DNA from: Citrobacter koseri ATCC BAA-895
GTDB lineage: Bacteria; Pseudomonadota; Gammaproteobacteria; Enterobacterales; Enterobacteriaceae
Length of the DNA: 64,000 nt
Direction: 5' to 3'
Assembly: GCF_000018045.1 (NCBI RefSeq)
Contig: NC_009792.1
Location: 2,170,001 to 2,234,000 of the forward strand
Shown here: positions 8,565 through 18,493 of the stretch, one piece after another
Layout of the letters: each line of letters starts with the position of its first letter
Position numbering within the stretch: position 1 is the first letter of the stretch
The notes under the pieces: model-generated
Databases searched by the model: none
What the model was told of the DNA's origin: nothing
What the model saw: only the letters and a program-made list of their open reading frames with translations
Made by a program: the position numbers and the translations under genes

Positions 8565-8606
8565 AGGGCCTCTCCAAAGGGTGTTGTTAATTCTTGATTC
8601 GGTGTA

Positions 8607-8646
8607 GACTCGTAAACCTAAATGTTTTTAATTTGGTTTACAAGTC
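8607..8646. promoter_or_regulatory. BirA operator and face-to-face bioA/bioB promoters
   Basis: The two 12-bp arms are GACTCGTAAACC (8607-8618) and GGTTTACAAGTC (8635-8646), separated by exactly 16 bp. The arms are inverted repeats with one mismatch. This is the 40-bp bio operator layout, bound by dimeric BirA loaded with biotinyl-AMP to shut off transcription in both directions. The right arm ends 4 bp before the bioA ATG, so bioA has almost no leader and no clear ribosome site. Confidence 0.95.
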
Positions 8647-8650
8647 GATT

Positions 8651-9940
8651 ATGACAACGGACGATCTTGCCTTTGACCAACGCCATATCTGGCATCCCTA
8701 TACCTCCATGACCTCCCCGCTCCCGGTTTATCCGGTTGCGCGCGCCGAGGGTTGCGAACTGATTTTGGCCAACGGCGACCGTCTGATCGACGGCATGTCG
8801 TCATGGTGGGCGGCGATCCACGGTTACAGCCATCCACAGCTCAACGCCGCGATGAAAACGCAAATTGACGCCATGTCGCATGTGATGTTTGGCGGCATTA
8901 CCCATGCCCCTGCGGTCAACCTGTGTCGCAAGCTGGTGGCGATGACGCCGCAAGCGCTGGAGTGCGTGTTCCTGGCGGACTCCGGTTCGGTGGCGGTGGA
9001 AGTGGCGATGAAAATGGCGCTGCAATACTGGCAGGCGAAAGGCGAGTCTCGTCAGCGTTTTCTGACCTTTCGCAACGGCTATCACGGAGACACCTTCGGC
9101 GCGATGTCGGTATGCGATCCAGATAACTCAATGCACAGCCTGTGGAAGGGCTATCTGCCGGAAAACCTCTTTGCCCCCGCCCCGCAAAGCCGGATGGATG
9201 GCGAATGGGACGAGCGGGATATGGTGGCCTTTGCCCGCCTGATGGCGGCGCACCGGCATGAGATTGCGGCGGTGATTCTGGAGCCCATTGTCCAGGGCGC
9301 AGGCGGGATGCGGATGTATCACCCGGAGTGGCTTCGCCGCATCCGCAAGATGTGCGATCGTGAAGGGATTCTGCTGATTGCCGATGAGATCGCCACCGGA
9401 TTTGGCCGCACAGGTAAACTGTTTGCCTGCGAACATGCAGACATTACGCCGGATATCTTGTGTCTCGGTAAGGCCATCACCGGCGGTACGATGACGCTTT
9501 CCGCCACGTTAACCACCCGTCTGGTCGCTGAAACCATCAGCAACGGTGAAGCCGGTTGCTTTATGCATGGCCCGACCTTTATGGGCAATCCGCTGGCATG
9601 CGCCGTGGCTTGCGCCAGTCTTTCCCTGCTGGAAACGGGCGAGTGGCAGCAGCAGGTGGCGGCGATTGAAACGCAGTTACGCCAGGAATTAGCGCCCGCG
9701 CGCGCATCGTCCTGGGTCGCTGACGTGCGCGTACTCGGCGCCATCGGCGTCGTGGAAACCACGCACCCGGTCAATATGGCGGCGTTGCAGCGTTTCTTTG
9801 TCGGGCAAGGCGTCTGGGTGCGCCCGTTCGGTAAACTGATCTACCTGATGCCGCCCTATATCATCCAGCCGGAACAATTGCATCGTCTGACGCAGGCGGT
9901 GAACGACGCTGTGCGCAATGAAACATTTTTTATCCATTAA
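8651..9940 (+). CDS. bioA: Adenosylmethionine-8-amino-7-oxononanoate aminotransferase BioA
   Basis: A class-III PLP aminotransferase that converts KAPA to 7,8-diaminopelargonate with SAM as the amino donor. The PLP lysine is in LCLGKAITGGTM (about residue 274); ADEIATGFGRTG carries the PLP aspartate. The start at 8651 (MTTDDLAFDQRHIWHPYTSM) gives 429 residues, equal to E. coli BioA. The longer frame from 8594 would run through the operator and is rejected. It is transcribed divergently from bioBFCD and is followed by ybhB after 65 bp. Confidence 0.97.
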   Translation: MTTDDLAFDQRHIWHPYTSMTSPLPVYPVARAEGCELILANGDRLIDGMSSWWAAIHGYSHPQLNAAMKTQIDAMSHVMFGGITHAPAVNLCRKLVAMTPQALECVFLADSGSVAVEVAMKMALQYWQAKGESRQRFLTFRNGYHGDTFGAMSVCDPDNSMHSLWKGYLPENLFAPAPQSRMDGEWDERDMVAFARLMAAHRHEIAAVILEPIVQGAGGMRMYHPEWLRRIRKMCDREGILLIADEIATGFGRTGKLFACEHADITPDILCLGKAITGGTMTLSATLTTRLVAETISNGEAGCFMHGPTFMGNPLACAVACASLSLLETGEWQQQVAAIETQLRQELAPARASSWVADVRVLGAIGVVETTHPVNMAALQRFFVGQGVWVRPFGKLIYLMPPYIIQPEQLHRLTQAVNDAVRNETFFIH

Positions 9941-10005
9941 TCAGCGGTAAGCTGTAGCGGTTCTGACTACACTTCCTTGCTAATCAGTAGATTAATGGAG
10001 GCGGT

Positions 10006-10482
10006 ATGAAACTTATCAGCAACGACCTGCGCGACGGGGAAAAACTGCCCCATCGCCATGTGTTTAACGGCATGGGCTATGACGGGGACAACATCTCCCC
10101 GCACCTGGCCTGGGACGAGGTGCCCGCCGGTACGAAAAGCTTTGTCGTGACCTGCTACGATCCCGATGCGCCAACCGGCTCAGGCTGGTGGCACTGGATT
10201 GTCGCCAACCTGCCAGCCGATACCCGCGTACTGCCGCAAGGGTTTGGTTCCGGCCTGGTGGCGATGCCGGAAGGGACTCTCCAGACGCGCACCGATTTTG
10301 GTAAAGCAGGCTACGGCGGCGCAGCTCCGCCGAAAGGGGAAACGCACCGCTACATCTTTACCGTTCACGCGCTGGATGTGGAGCGCATTAATGTCGATGC
10401 AGGCGCCAGCGGCGCGATGGTGGGCTTTAACGTCCATTTCCATTCGCTCGCCAGCGCGTCGATTACCGCAATGTTCAGCTAA
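10006..10482 (+). CDS. ybhB: PEBP-family protein YbhB
   Basis: A 158-residue phosphatidylethanolamine-binding/Raf-kinase-inhibitor-like protein, the same length as E. coli YbhB. The family's ligand-site signature is clear: CYDPDAPTGSGWWHWIVANLP (about residues 48-68), followed by the GYGGAAPPKGETHRYIFTVHAL block. There is no signal peptide, so it is likely cytoplasmic. The physiological ligand in bacteria is unknown. The ribosome site GGAGG lies 5 nt before the ATG. In E. coli ybhB is next to the lambda attachment region; here the hut block lies between ybhB and that site. Confidence 0.93.
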   Translation: MKLISNDLRDGEKLPHRHVFNGMGYDGDNISPHLAWDEVPAGTKSFVVTCYDPDAPTGSGWWHWIVANLPADTRVLPQGFGSGLVAMPEGTLQTRTDFGKAGYGGAAPPKGETHRYIFTVHALDVERINVDAGASGAMVGFNVHFHSLASASITAMFS

Positions 10483-10492
10483 GTGCCGTTGT

Positions 10493-10583
10493 TGCCTGAT
10501 GGCGACGCTAAAGCGTCTTATCCGGCCTGCGGCACCTGACATCCAGCGCCGTAGGTCGGATAAGCGTCAGCGCCATCCGGCAT
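10493..10583. repeat. REP pair (BIME) between ybhB and hutH
   Basis: Two REP units in opposite orientation: GCCTGATGGCGACGC...TTATCCGGCCTGC at 10494-10530, and TAGGTCGGATAAGCGTCAGC...CCATCCGGCA at 10551-10582. They fill the whole convergent gap and probably serve as 3'-end structure for both neighbours, since no T-tract terminator is seen. Confidence 0.92.
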
Positions 10584-10587
10584 TTTT

Positions 10588-12108
10588 TTACAAGAAATCA
10601 GGTAATAACCGGAACAAGTCCCCGCGCGCCAGCAGTTCGGTCGCGCACTCAATATCCGGCGCGAAGAAACGGTCCTGAGTATAATGCGGCACCTGCTCGC
10701 GCAGCGCTTTTCGCGCCTGCTCCAGCAGCGGGCTTGAGGTTAACCCTTCCCGGAGGTCGATACCCTGGCAGGCCGCCAGCCACTCTACCGCAATGACCCC
10801 ACGCGTGTTTGCCGCCATTTCCCATAGTCGTCGACCCGCCGCGGGCGCCATCGACACATGATCTTCCTGATTGGCCGACGTCGGTAAGCTGTCCACGCTG
10901 TGCGGATGCGCCAGCGCTTTGTTCTCGCTGGCCAGCGCCGCAGCGGTCACCTGCGCAATCATAAAACCGGAGTTGACGCCGCCGTTTTTCACCAGGAAAG
11001 GCGGCAACTGCGACATATGTTTATCCATCATCAGCGCGATACGCCTTTCCGACAGCGCGCCGATTTCCGCAATCGCCAGCGCCAGATTATCCGCCGCCAT
11101 TGCCACCGGTTCGGCATGGAAGTTACCGCCGGAAATCACATCCCCCTCTTCGGCAAACACCAGCGGGTTATCCGAAACGGCGTTGGCTTCAACGAGCAGC
11201 ACCTCCATCGCCTGACGCAGTTGTGTGAGGCACGCGCCCATCACCTGCGGCTGACAGCGCAGCGAGTACGGGTCCTGCACCTTTTCACAGTTATGGTGCG
11301 ACTGTGCTATCGCGCTGGTCTCCGTCAGAACGTGGCGGAACAGCCCGGCGGCGTCAATCTGCCCACGCTGACCGCGCGCGGCATGAATGCGCGCATCAAA
11401 CGGTCGGCGCGACCCCAGAACGGCTTCGGTGGTTAACGCCCCGCAGACCACCGCAGAGGCGAACAGCGCCTGCGCTTCGAACAGCCCACGCAGCGCAAAG
11501 GCGGTGGAGGCCTGGGTGCCATTCAGCAGCGCCAGCCCCTCTTTCGCCGCCAGCGTGATCGGTTCCAGTCCGGCCTTTTTCAGCGCCTCTTTCGCCGGAA
11601 GCCACTCCCCCTGCCAGCGGGCTTTCCCTTCGCCAAGCAGCGTCAACGACATATGCGCCAGCGGCGCCAGATCGCCCGATGCCCCTACAGAACCTTTCGC
11701 CGGGATCAGCGGCCAGACTTCTGCGTTGACCAGCGCAATCAGCGCTTCAATCACGCTCAGGCGAATGCCCGAGAAACCACGCGCCAGGCTATTGATTTTC
11801 AGCACCATGATCAAACGCACCATCGCGTCGTCCAGCGGCTCGCCAATACCCGCCGCGTGGGAGAGCACCAGCGAACGTTGCAGGTTTTGCAGATCCTCCG
11901 TGGCGATGCGCGTCTGCGCCAGCAGACCAAAACCGGTATTGATACCGTAGGCCGTGCGCCCCTCGGCGACGATATTGTTCACGCAGTCGACGCTGGCATT
12001 AATACCGTCAACCGCGCTGCTATCAAGACGCAGTTGCACTGGCTGCTGCCAGACGGCGCGAAGCTGCGCAAAACTCAGATGACCCGGGGTTAACGTAAGC
12101 GTATTCAT
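10588..12108 (-). CDS. hutH: Histidine ammonia-lyase HutH
   Basis: HutH deaminates L-histidine to urocanate and ammonia, the first step of histidine catabolism. It has 506 residues. The MIO electrophile forms from Ala143-Ser144-Gly145, seen in GSVGASGDLAPLAH. The active-site tyrosine region (YGINTGFG, residues 54-61) and the SANQEDHVSM block are also present. It is the second gene of the hutUH operon; only one base separates the hutU stop from its ATG. Confidence 0.97.
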   Translation of the reverse strand: MNTLTLTPGHLSFAQLRAVWQQPVQLRLDSSAVDGINASVDCVNNIVAEGRTAYGINTGFGLLAQTRIATEDLQNLQRSLVLSHAAGIGEPLDDAMVRLIMVLKINSLARGFSGIRLSVIEALIALVNAEVWPLIPAKGSVGASGDLAPLAHMSLTLLGEGKARWQGEWLPAKEALKKAGLEPITLAAKEGLALLNGTQASTAFALRGLFEAQALFASAVVCGALTTEAVLGSRRPFDARIHAARGQRGQIDAAGLFRHVLTETSAIAQSHHNCEKVQDPYSLRCQPQVMGACLTQLRQAMEVLLVEANAVSDNPLVFAEEGDVISGGNFHAEPVAMAADNLALAIAEIGALSERRIALMMDKHMSQLPPFLVKNGGVNSGFMIAQVTAAALASENKALAHPHSVDSLPTSANQEDHVSMAPAAGRRLWEMAANTRGVIAVEWLAACQGIDLREGLTSSPLLEQARKALREQVPHYTQDRFFAPDIECATELLARGDLFRLLPDFL

Positions 12109-12109
12109 A

Positions 12110-13795
<1,686 letters not shown>

Positions 13796-13838
13796 GACAC
13801 CAGACTCCTTACGATGATCGGACAGATAAGTAACATAT

Positions 13839-13854
13839 ACTTGTCTATACAACT
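13839..13854. promoter_or_regulatory. HutC operator upstream of hutUH
   Basis: ACTTGTCTATACAACT, an imperfect palindrome around TTGTCTATACAA. It shares 11 of 12 core bases with the site upstream of hutI (16927-16938). The TTGTNTANACAA form is that known for HutC/GntR operators of hut genes. It lies 44 bp upstream of the hutU ATG, as expected for repression relieved by urocanate. Confidence 0.85.
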
Positions 13855-13934
13855 TGTCGCAAGGCTGATTTTAACAACTGAGATACATTTTTGTTATATT
13901 GCGTCAGCAATCACGCTTTTTATCGCGCCGTCAT

Positions 13935-14654
13935 TCAGGACATAAAATGGCCCTGCAACCGGTAGCGAGAACCGGGAAAAAGCAGGCGAGCGTGAGAAAC
14001 AATGTGCGACGCAGACCAGGTGCGCCGATGAATTAACAGGCAGGGATCGTGCTCCTTAATGTTCAGCAGCGCGCACTCTTCCGCCGTGGCGCGCACGGCT
14101 TCCACAATGTGCTCCCCTTCCGTTAGCGGGGCGATCAGCGACAGGTATGCATGAGGCGTGGTCTGGCTGTAATCCTGCGCCAGATAATCCGGTACAACGC
14201 CGGCATTCACACAGCGATCCTCAATCTGCACCGGCAGATCGTTTTCATAGTGCACCATCACCGAATGAAAAATCAGCGTGCCTTCACGCACATTCAGGGC
14301 CGTGGCCTGAAGCGCATTCGCCTGCGTCTGTTCCAGCGTCAGCACCTCACAGCGGTGCTGATGGTGACGGGCGGCGATTTCATCGGCAATGCTGCGAATT
14401 TCAAACAGTGCGGACTGCCCTTTCGGTTCCGCCACAAATGTGCCGACGCCCTGTAAACGCACCAGCAGCCCTTCATCCGTTAATTCCCGCAACGCCCGGT
14501 TGATTGTCATCCGGCTGAAGCCAAATTGCGCCACCAGTTCCGCTTCCGAGGGAATACGGTCATGCGGGCGCCAGACGCCGCTGGCGATGTTGTCGCTGAT
14601 CGTCTGTTTGACCTTTTCATAGAAAGGCACAGGGGCAGAACGGGATGGGAGCAT
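13935..14654 (-). CDS. hutC: Histidine-utilisation repressor HutC (GntR family)
   Basis: A 239-residue GntR/HutC-type regulator. The N-terminal winged helix-turn-helix spans about residues 8-75 (IPSEAELVAQFGFSRMTINRALRELTDEGLLVRLQGVG). The C-terminal UTRA ligand-binding domain, which senses urocanate in the family, follows from about 90 to 235. It is the last gene of hutIGC, after an 88-bp gap containing a REP unit, so it is probably self-regulated through the hutI operator. The minus-strand ATG at 14654 lacks a strong ribosome site. Confidence 0.95.
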   Translation of the reverse strand: MLPSRSAPVPFYEKVKQTISDNIASGVWRPHDRIPSEAELVAQFGFSRMTINRALRELTDEGLLVRLQGVGTFVAEPKGQSALFEIRSIADEIAARHHQHRCEVLTLEQTQANALQATALNVREGTLIFHSVMVHYENDLPVQIEDRCVNAGVVPDYLAQDYSQTTPHAYLSLIAPLTEGEHIVEAVRATAEECALLNIKEHDPCLLIHRRTWSASHIVSHARLLFPGSRYRLQGHFMS

Positions 14655-14685
14655 GCGTAAGCCTTCCTTAAGCGTATGATTTTAT

Positions 14686-14712
14686 TTGCCGGATGGCATT
14701 ATCCGGCCTGTA
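14686..14712. repeat. REP unit between hutG and hutC
   Basis: TTGCCGGATGGCATTATCCG followed by GCCTGTA forms a single compact REP hairpin, with a degenerate CGGGCCGGA remnant 17 bp further. Inside an operon such units often create different mRNA stability for upstream (hutIG) and downstream (hutC) parts. Confidence 0.8.
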
Positions 14713-14742
14713 ACGCGATTTCGGGCCGGACAAACATCGCGA

Positions 14743-15684
14743 TTAACGCCACCCGTGTGCGATTTGCCAGCCGAGGCGTGCCGCAACACGCGCTGCGTTG
14801 CCATCATCGTCAAAGCGCGGATTAAATTCAACCATATCCACCGCCTGTAGCTTACCGCTGCGACAAACGGCATCGACAAGCCGCATCACCGTCGCCAACG
14901 GCACACCGAGCGCTGCGGGCGCAGACACTGCGGGCATCTCCCAGGCGGGCAGCACATCAAGATCGATGGTCAGGTAGATCTTATCCACGCTGTCGATAAC
15001 CTGCGCCAACGGTGCCTGAGCGGTATCACAATCCACGTCTTCTACGATGGTCACTCCGCGTTGTTGCGCCTCATCCCATAACGCCTGCGTATTTGCCGCC
15101 CGACTGACGCCAAAACAGGCGTAATGAAACTCACGCTGCTGTTCATCGCATAATTGCGCCAACTGGCGAAACGGCGTACCGGAGGTGGCGTGGTCAGCCC
15201 GACGCAGATCCAGATGCGCATCAAGATTAATAATGCCGACTCTGGCATGCGGGAACGCATCAAGCAGTCCCGCGCCATGCCCAAACGCCGTTTCATGTCC
15301 GCCGCCTAGCACAAACGTGCGCATATCCGCCTGCTGGCAGCGCCGTACCGCATCGCGAAGCGCCTGCTGCGCGCCTTCCAGATCGGGGGCTTGCGCAATA
15401 ATGTTGCCTAAATCCACCAGCCGATCGTGGCCGTGGTGAGAGGCCAGGTTCGCCAGCGCCCGGCGCAGGGCATCCGGCGCGCCAGCAGCGCCAGGTCGCC
15501 CCTGGTTTCGCTTCACGCCTTCGTCACAGGCAAAGCCGAGCAAGGCGATTTTTTCACGATACATTTCGGGAGAAAACGTCGGGCTGCGCGTCACCGTCTG
15601 AAAGAGACGCAGCGCGTTAGCCGCCTCGGCGCTGTCATCACGCCCCTGCCAGAGCGTGGGGGATGCGGGTTGCCATTGCGTCAT
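14743..15684 (-). CDS. hutG: Formimidoylglutamase HutG
   Basis: A ureohydrolase-family (arginase-like) manganese enzyme that splits N-formimidoyl-glutamate to glutamate and formamide, the last step of the short hut route. All metal-binding motifs are present: GGGHETAFGHG, NLDAHLDLR and TIDLDVLPAWEMP. It has 313 residues, normal for the family. Its ATG overlaps the hutI stop by 4 bp (ATGA). This matches the formamide-releasing branch used by Salmonella and Klebsiella. Confidence 0.96.
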   Translation of the reverse strand: MTQWQPASPTLWQGRDDSAEAANALRLFQTVTRSPTFSPEMYREKIALLGFACDEGVKRNQGRPGAAGAPDALRRALANLASHHGHDRLVDLGNIIAQAPDLEGAQQALRDAVRRCQQADMRTFVLGGGHETAFGHGAGLLDAFPHARVGIINLDAHLDLRRADHATSGTPFRQLAQLCDEQQREFHYACFGVSRAANTQALWDEAQQRGVTIVEDVDCDTAQAPLAQVIDSVDKIYLTIDLDVLPAWEMPAVSAPAALGVPLATVMRLVDAVCRSGKLQAVDMVEFNPRFDDDGNAARVAARLGWQIAHGWR

Positions 15685-16904
15685 GTTACTTCTCCTCTGA
15701 ATACACGGTGACAGAGCGGGTTACGCCCCGGTTCATAAAGGATTTCAACCGGAAGCTCAGCGTCCCATACGGCAAAGTCAGCGACATATCCCGCTTTCAA
15801 TTGCCCATGCGTCGTCTGCCGCCCCAACGCGCGCGCAGCATGCCGCGTCACGCCCGCCCACGCTTCTTCCGGCGTTAAGCCAAACTGTACGCAAGCCATG
15901 TTCATCGCCAGATGCAAACTGATAAACGGACTGGTGCCGGGGTTAAAGTCCGTTGCAACCGCCATTGGCACGCCATAGTGGCGGAGCAACGCCACCGGCG
16001 GGCGCTGCGTCTCTTTGAGGAAATAAAACGCCCCCGGCAGCAGAACGCCCACGGTGCCGCTGCGACTCATCGCCGCCACGCCAGCCTCATCCAGATACTC
16101 AATATGGTCGGCGGATAACCCCTGATAACGACTCACCAGTTGCGCGCCCCCCAGCAAGGAGAGTTGCTCAACGTGCCCTTTTACCGGAATGCCCAACGCC
16201 TGAGCGGCCTGAAATACCCGCTCACTCTGCGCCAGGTTAAACCCCACGCTTTCACAGAAAAGATCCACCGACTCAAACAGCCCTTTTGCCCATAATCCGG
16301 GCAGAATACTTTCGCAAACCAGCGTGATATAGCCGTCGGGATCGTCGCGGTATTCTGCTGGCGTCGCATGTGCCGCCAGCAGGGTAGGACTGATTTCCAC
16401 CCTGTTTTCATGCGCCAGCGCAGCGGCAACGCGCAACATTTTCTCTTCCGTGGCGAAATTCAGGCCATAGCCGGATTTCACCTCCAGCAACGTAACGCCT
16501 TCTTGCAGCAATCGCGCCATCCGCGCGCGTGCAACGGCTAAAAGTTCATCTTCAGAGGCCGTCCGGGTCGCAGCGACGGTCGCGTTGATACCGCCGCCCT
16601 GCGCGCTGATCTGCTGGTACGACACGCCGTTAAGCCGCTGCTCCCACTCCCCGGCGCGCGTGCCGCCAAAAATCAGGTGGGTGTGACAGTCAATCAATCC
16701 GGGCGTGACCAGTCGGCCTTGCAGATCCACGGTATTGCGGTGCGCGGCGTTGAGTGACGACGCAGGCACAATATCCAGTATCCGGCCCTGGCGGACGACA
16801 AGCGCATGATCGTCCACCATCCCATAAGGGCTACCGCGTTCAGGGTCCATCGTCGCCAGTCGGCCATTCCGCCAGATCGTGTCATCAGGTAAAAGTTGCG
16901 CCAT
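15681..16904 (-). CDS. hutI: Imidazolonepropionase HutI
   Basis: A zinc-dependent amidohydrolase opening the ring of imidazolone propionate to N-formimidoyl-glutamate. Metal and catalytic motifs are in order: LIDCHTHLIFGG (HxH), LLAAHATP, VKGHVEQLS, SADHIEYLDE, and ATDFNPGTSP with the aspartate. The start at 16904 (MAQLLPDDTIWRNGRL) gives 407 residues, matching the family. Three other in-frame starts (GTG 16916, ATG 16913) lie 9-12 nt upstream and cannot be excluded. It heads hutIGC under the operator at 16927-16938. Confidence 0.95.
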   Translation of the reverse strand: MAQLLPDDTIWRNGRLATMDPERGSPYGMVDDHALVVRQGRILDIVPASSLNAAHRNTVDLQGRLVTPGLIDCHTHLIFGGTRAGEWEQRLNGVSYQQISAQGGGINATVAATRTASEDELLAVARARMARLLQEGVTLLEVKSGYGLNFATEEKMLRVAAALAHENRVEISPTLLAAHATPAEYRDDPDGYITLVCESILPGLWAKGLFESVDLFCESVGFNLAQSERVFQAAQALGIPVKGHVEQLSLLGGAQLVSRYQGLSADHIEYLDEAGVAAMSRSGTVGVLLPGAFYFLKETQRPPVALLRHYGVPMAVATDFNPGTSPFISLHLAMNMACVQFGLTPEEAWAGVTRHAARALGRQTTHGQLKAGYVADFAVWDAELPVEILYEPGRNPLCHRVFRGEVT

Positions 16905-16926
16905 TGGGTTCATCACTTGTCATGGG

Positions 16927-16938
16927 TTGTCTATACAT
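16927..16938. promoter_or_regulatory. HutC operator upstream of hutIGC
   Basis: TTGTCTATACAT, differing by one base from the operator core of hutUH (TTGTCTATACAA at 13841-13852). It lies 23 bp upstream of the hutI ATG, where a bound repressor would block transcription. Two nearly identical sites in front of the two hut transcription units support common HutC control. Confidence 0.82.
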
Positions 16939-17075
16939 TTATTTTTTATTCTGCCGGGGTTGTCAATCTTACAGGCCATGAATGTTATTTATTTGTGATG
17001 TACTTGCCTGGAACATCAGGTGCGCGGCGTCTAAAAAAGAACTTTTTACCTTTTCACCTTCCCGTTTCGCTCAAC

Positions 17076-17090
17076 TTAGTATAAAAAAGC
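17076..17090. other. Phage lambda attB core site
   Basis: The 15-bp sequence TTAGTATAAAAAAGC is the exact complement of the lambda attachment core GCTTTTTTATACTAA. The flanks also match the E. coli attB surroundings as I remember them (CCCGTTTCGCTCAA before it, AGGC after it), with a single difference just outside the core that changes the C' integrase half-site to CAACTTAGT. The site lies 45 bp upstream of ybhC, as in E. coli. No prophage is integrated. Confidence 0.9.
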
Positions 17091-17135
17091 AGGCTTCAAT
17101 GGAATTAATTTAACTTTCAAAGCCCGGAGCAACCT

Positions 17136-18419
17136 GTGAACACATTTTCGGTTTCCCGTCTGGCGCTGGCACTGGCTTTTGGCGTGACGCTGACCGCCTG
17201 TAGCTCTACGCCGCCCGATCAAATCCCATCCGATCAGACCGCGCCAGGCACCTCCTCGCGTCCGATCCTGTCGGCGAACGAAGCGCAGAATTTCGTTGCT
17301 GCACACTATTTCTCGTCACTGACGCCGAATACGGCGCCGTGGACGCCTTCCGCCATTACGCTGCCTGCGCAACCTGACTTCGTTGTCGGCCCGGCTGGCA
17401 CGCCAGGCGTGACGCACACCACCATTCAGGCGGCGGTAGATGCAGCAATTACGCAGCGCAGCAGCAAGCGTCTGTACATCGCCATTATGCCGGGCGAGTA
17501 TCAGGGAACCGTGTATATCCCGGCGGCGCCTGGCAGCCTGACGCTGTACGGCACGGGCGAGAACGCGATTGATGTGAAAATCGGCCAGGCGATTGACGGC
17601 GAAATGAGCACGACCGACTGGCGTCGTTCAGTGAACCCGGGCGGTAAATACATGCCGGGCAAACCTGCGTGGTATATGTTTGATAACTGCCAGAGCAAAC
17701 GCGGCGCCAGCATTGGCGTGATGTGTTCTGCGGTGGTCTGGTCACAGAATGACGGCTTGCAGTTACAAAATCTGACCATCGAAAACAATCTCGGTGACAG
17801 CGTTGACGCCGGCAACCATCCGGCAGTGGCCTTACGCACTGACGGCGACAAAGTGCAGATTAATAAAGTGAACATTCTGGGTCGCCAGAATACCTTCTTC
17901 GTGACCAACAGCGGCGTGCAGAACCGTCTGCAAAACGATCGCCAACCACGCACGCTGGTGACGAACAGTTACATTGAAGGGGATGTGGATATGGTTTCCG
18001 GTCGCGGCGCAGTGGTGTTCGATAACACCGATTTCCGCGTGGTGAACTCCCGTACCCAGCAGGAAGCGTATGTTTTCGCTCCGGCAACGCTGTCGAATAT
18101 TTATTACGGTTTCCTCGCCACCAACAGCCGCTTTACCGCCGCAGGTGATGGCGTCGCGCAACTGGGTCGTTCGCTGGATGTGGATGCCAACACCAACGGT
18201 CAGGTCGTTATCCGCGATAGCGTGATTAACGAAGGGTTCAATATGGCGAAACCGTGGGCTGACGCCGTTATCTCCAAACGTCCTTTTGCCGGGAATACTG
18301 GCGCGAAGGATGATAAAGACGAGGTACAGCGTAACCTGAACGACACGAACTTTAACCGGATGTGGGAATACAACAACCGGGGTTTAGGCAGTAAAGTGGT
18401 TGCCGAACCGAAGCAATAA
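17136..18419 (+). CDS. ybhC: Outer-membrane lipoprotein YbhC, pectinesterase-fold
   Basis: A 427-residue protein, the length of E. coli YbhC. It starts with a lipoprotein signal ending in the lipobox LTAC with Cys22, followed by SSTPPDQ, which lacks an Asp at +2 and so predicts outer-membrane sorting. The rest is a right-handed beta-helix of the pectin methylesterase family (HTTIQAAVDAAI, YIAIMPGEYQGTVYIP, LGRQNTFFV, YIEGDVDMVSG). The E. coli protein has been described with acyl-CoA thioesterase activity; true pectinesterase activity is doubtful, and I do not assign a substrate. Ribosome site GGAG. Confidence 0.93.
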   Translation: MNTFSVSRLALALAFGVTLTACSSTPPDQIPSDQTAPGTSSRPILSANEAQNFVAAHYFSSLTPNTAPWTPSAITLPAQPDFVVGPAGTPGVTHTTIQAAVDAAITQRSSKRLYIAIMPGEYQGTVYIPAAPGSLTLYGTGENAIDVKIGQAIDGEMSTTDWRRSVNPGGKYMPGKPAWYMFDNCQSKRGASIGVMCSAVVWSQNDGLQLQNLTIENNLGDSVDAGNHPAVALRTDGDKVQINKVNILGRQNTFFVTNSGVQNRLQNDRQPRTLVTNSYIEGDVDMVSGRGAVVFDNTDFRVVNSRTQQEAYVFAPATLSNIYYGFLATNSRFTAAGDGVAQLGRSLDVDANTNGQVVIRDSVINEGFNMAKPWADAVISKRPFAGNTGAKDDKDEVQRNLNDTNFNRMWEYNNRGLGSKVVAEPKQ

Positions 18420-18457
18420 TATCTGCTGACGATTATTCTTCAGGCCAGATAAAAGAG

Positions 18458-18493
18458 AAAAGGTCGTCACGCCGGGCGTGACGACCTTTTTTT
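18458..18493. terminator. Bidirectional terminator between ybhC and ybhJ
   Basis: A GC-rich perfect stem (GGTCGTCACGCC at 18462-18473 paired with GGCGTGACGACC at 18475-18486) is followed by seven T on the plus strand and preceded by AAAA. It serves ybhC on the plus strand and, read on the minus strand, overlaps the ybhJ stop region. Confidence 0.92.
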
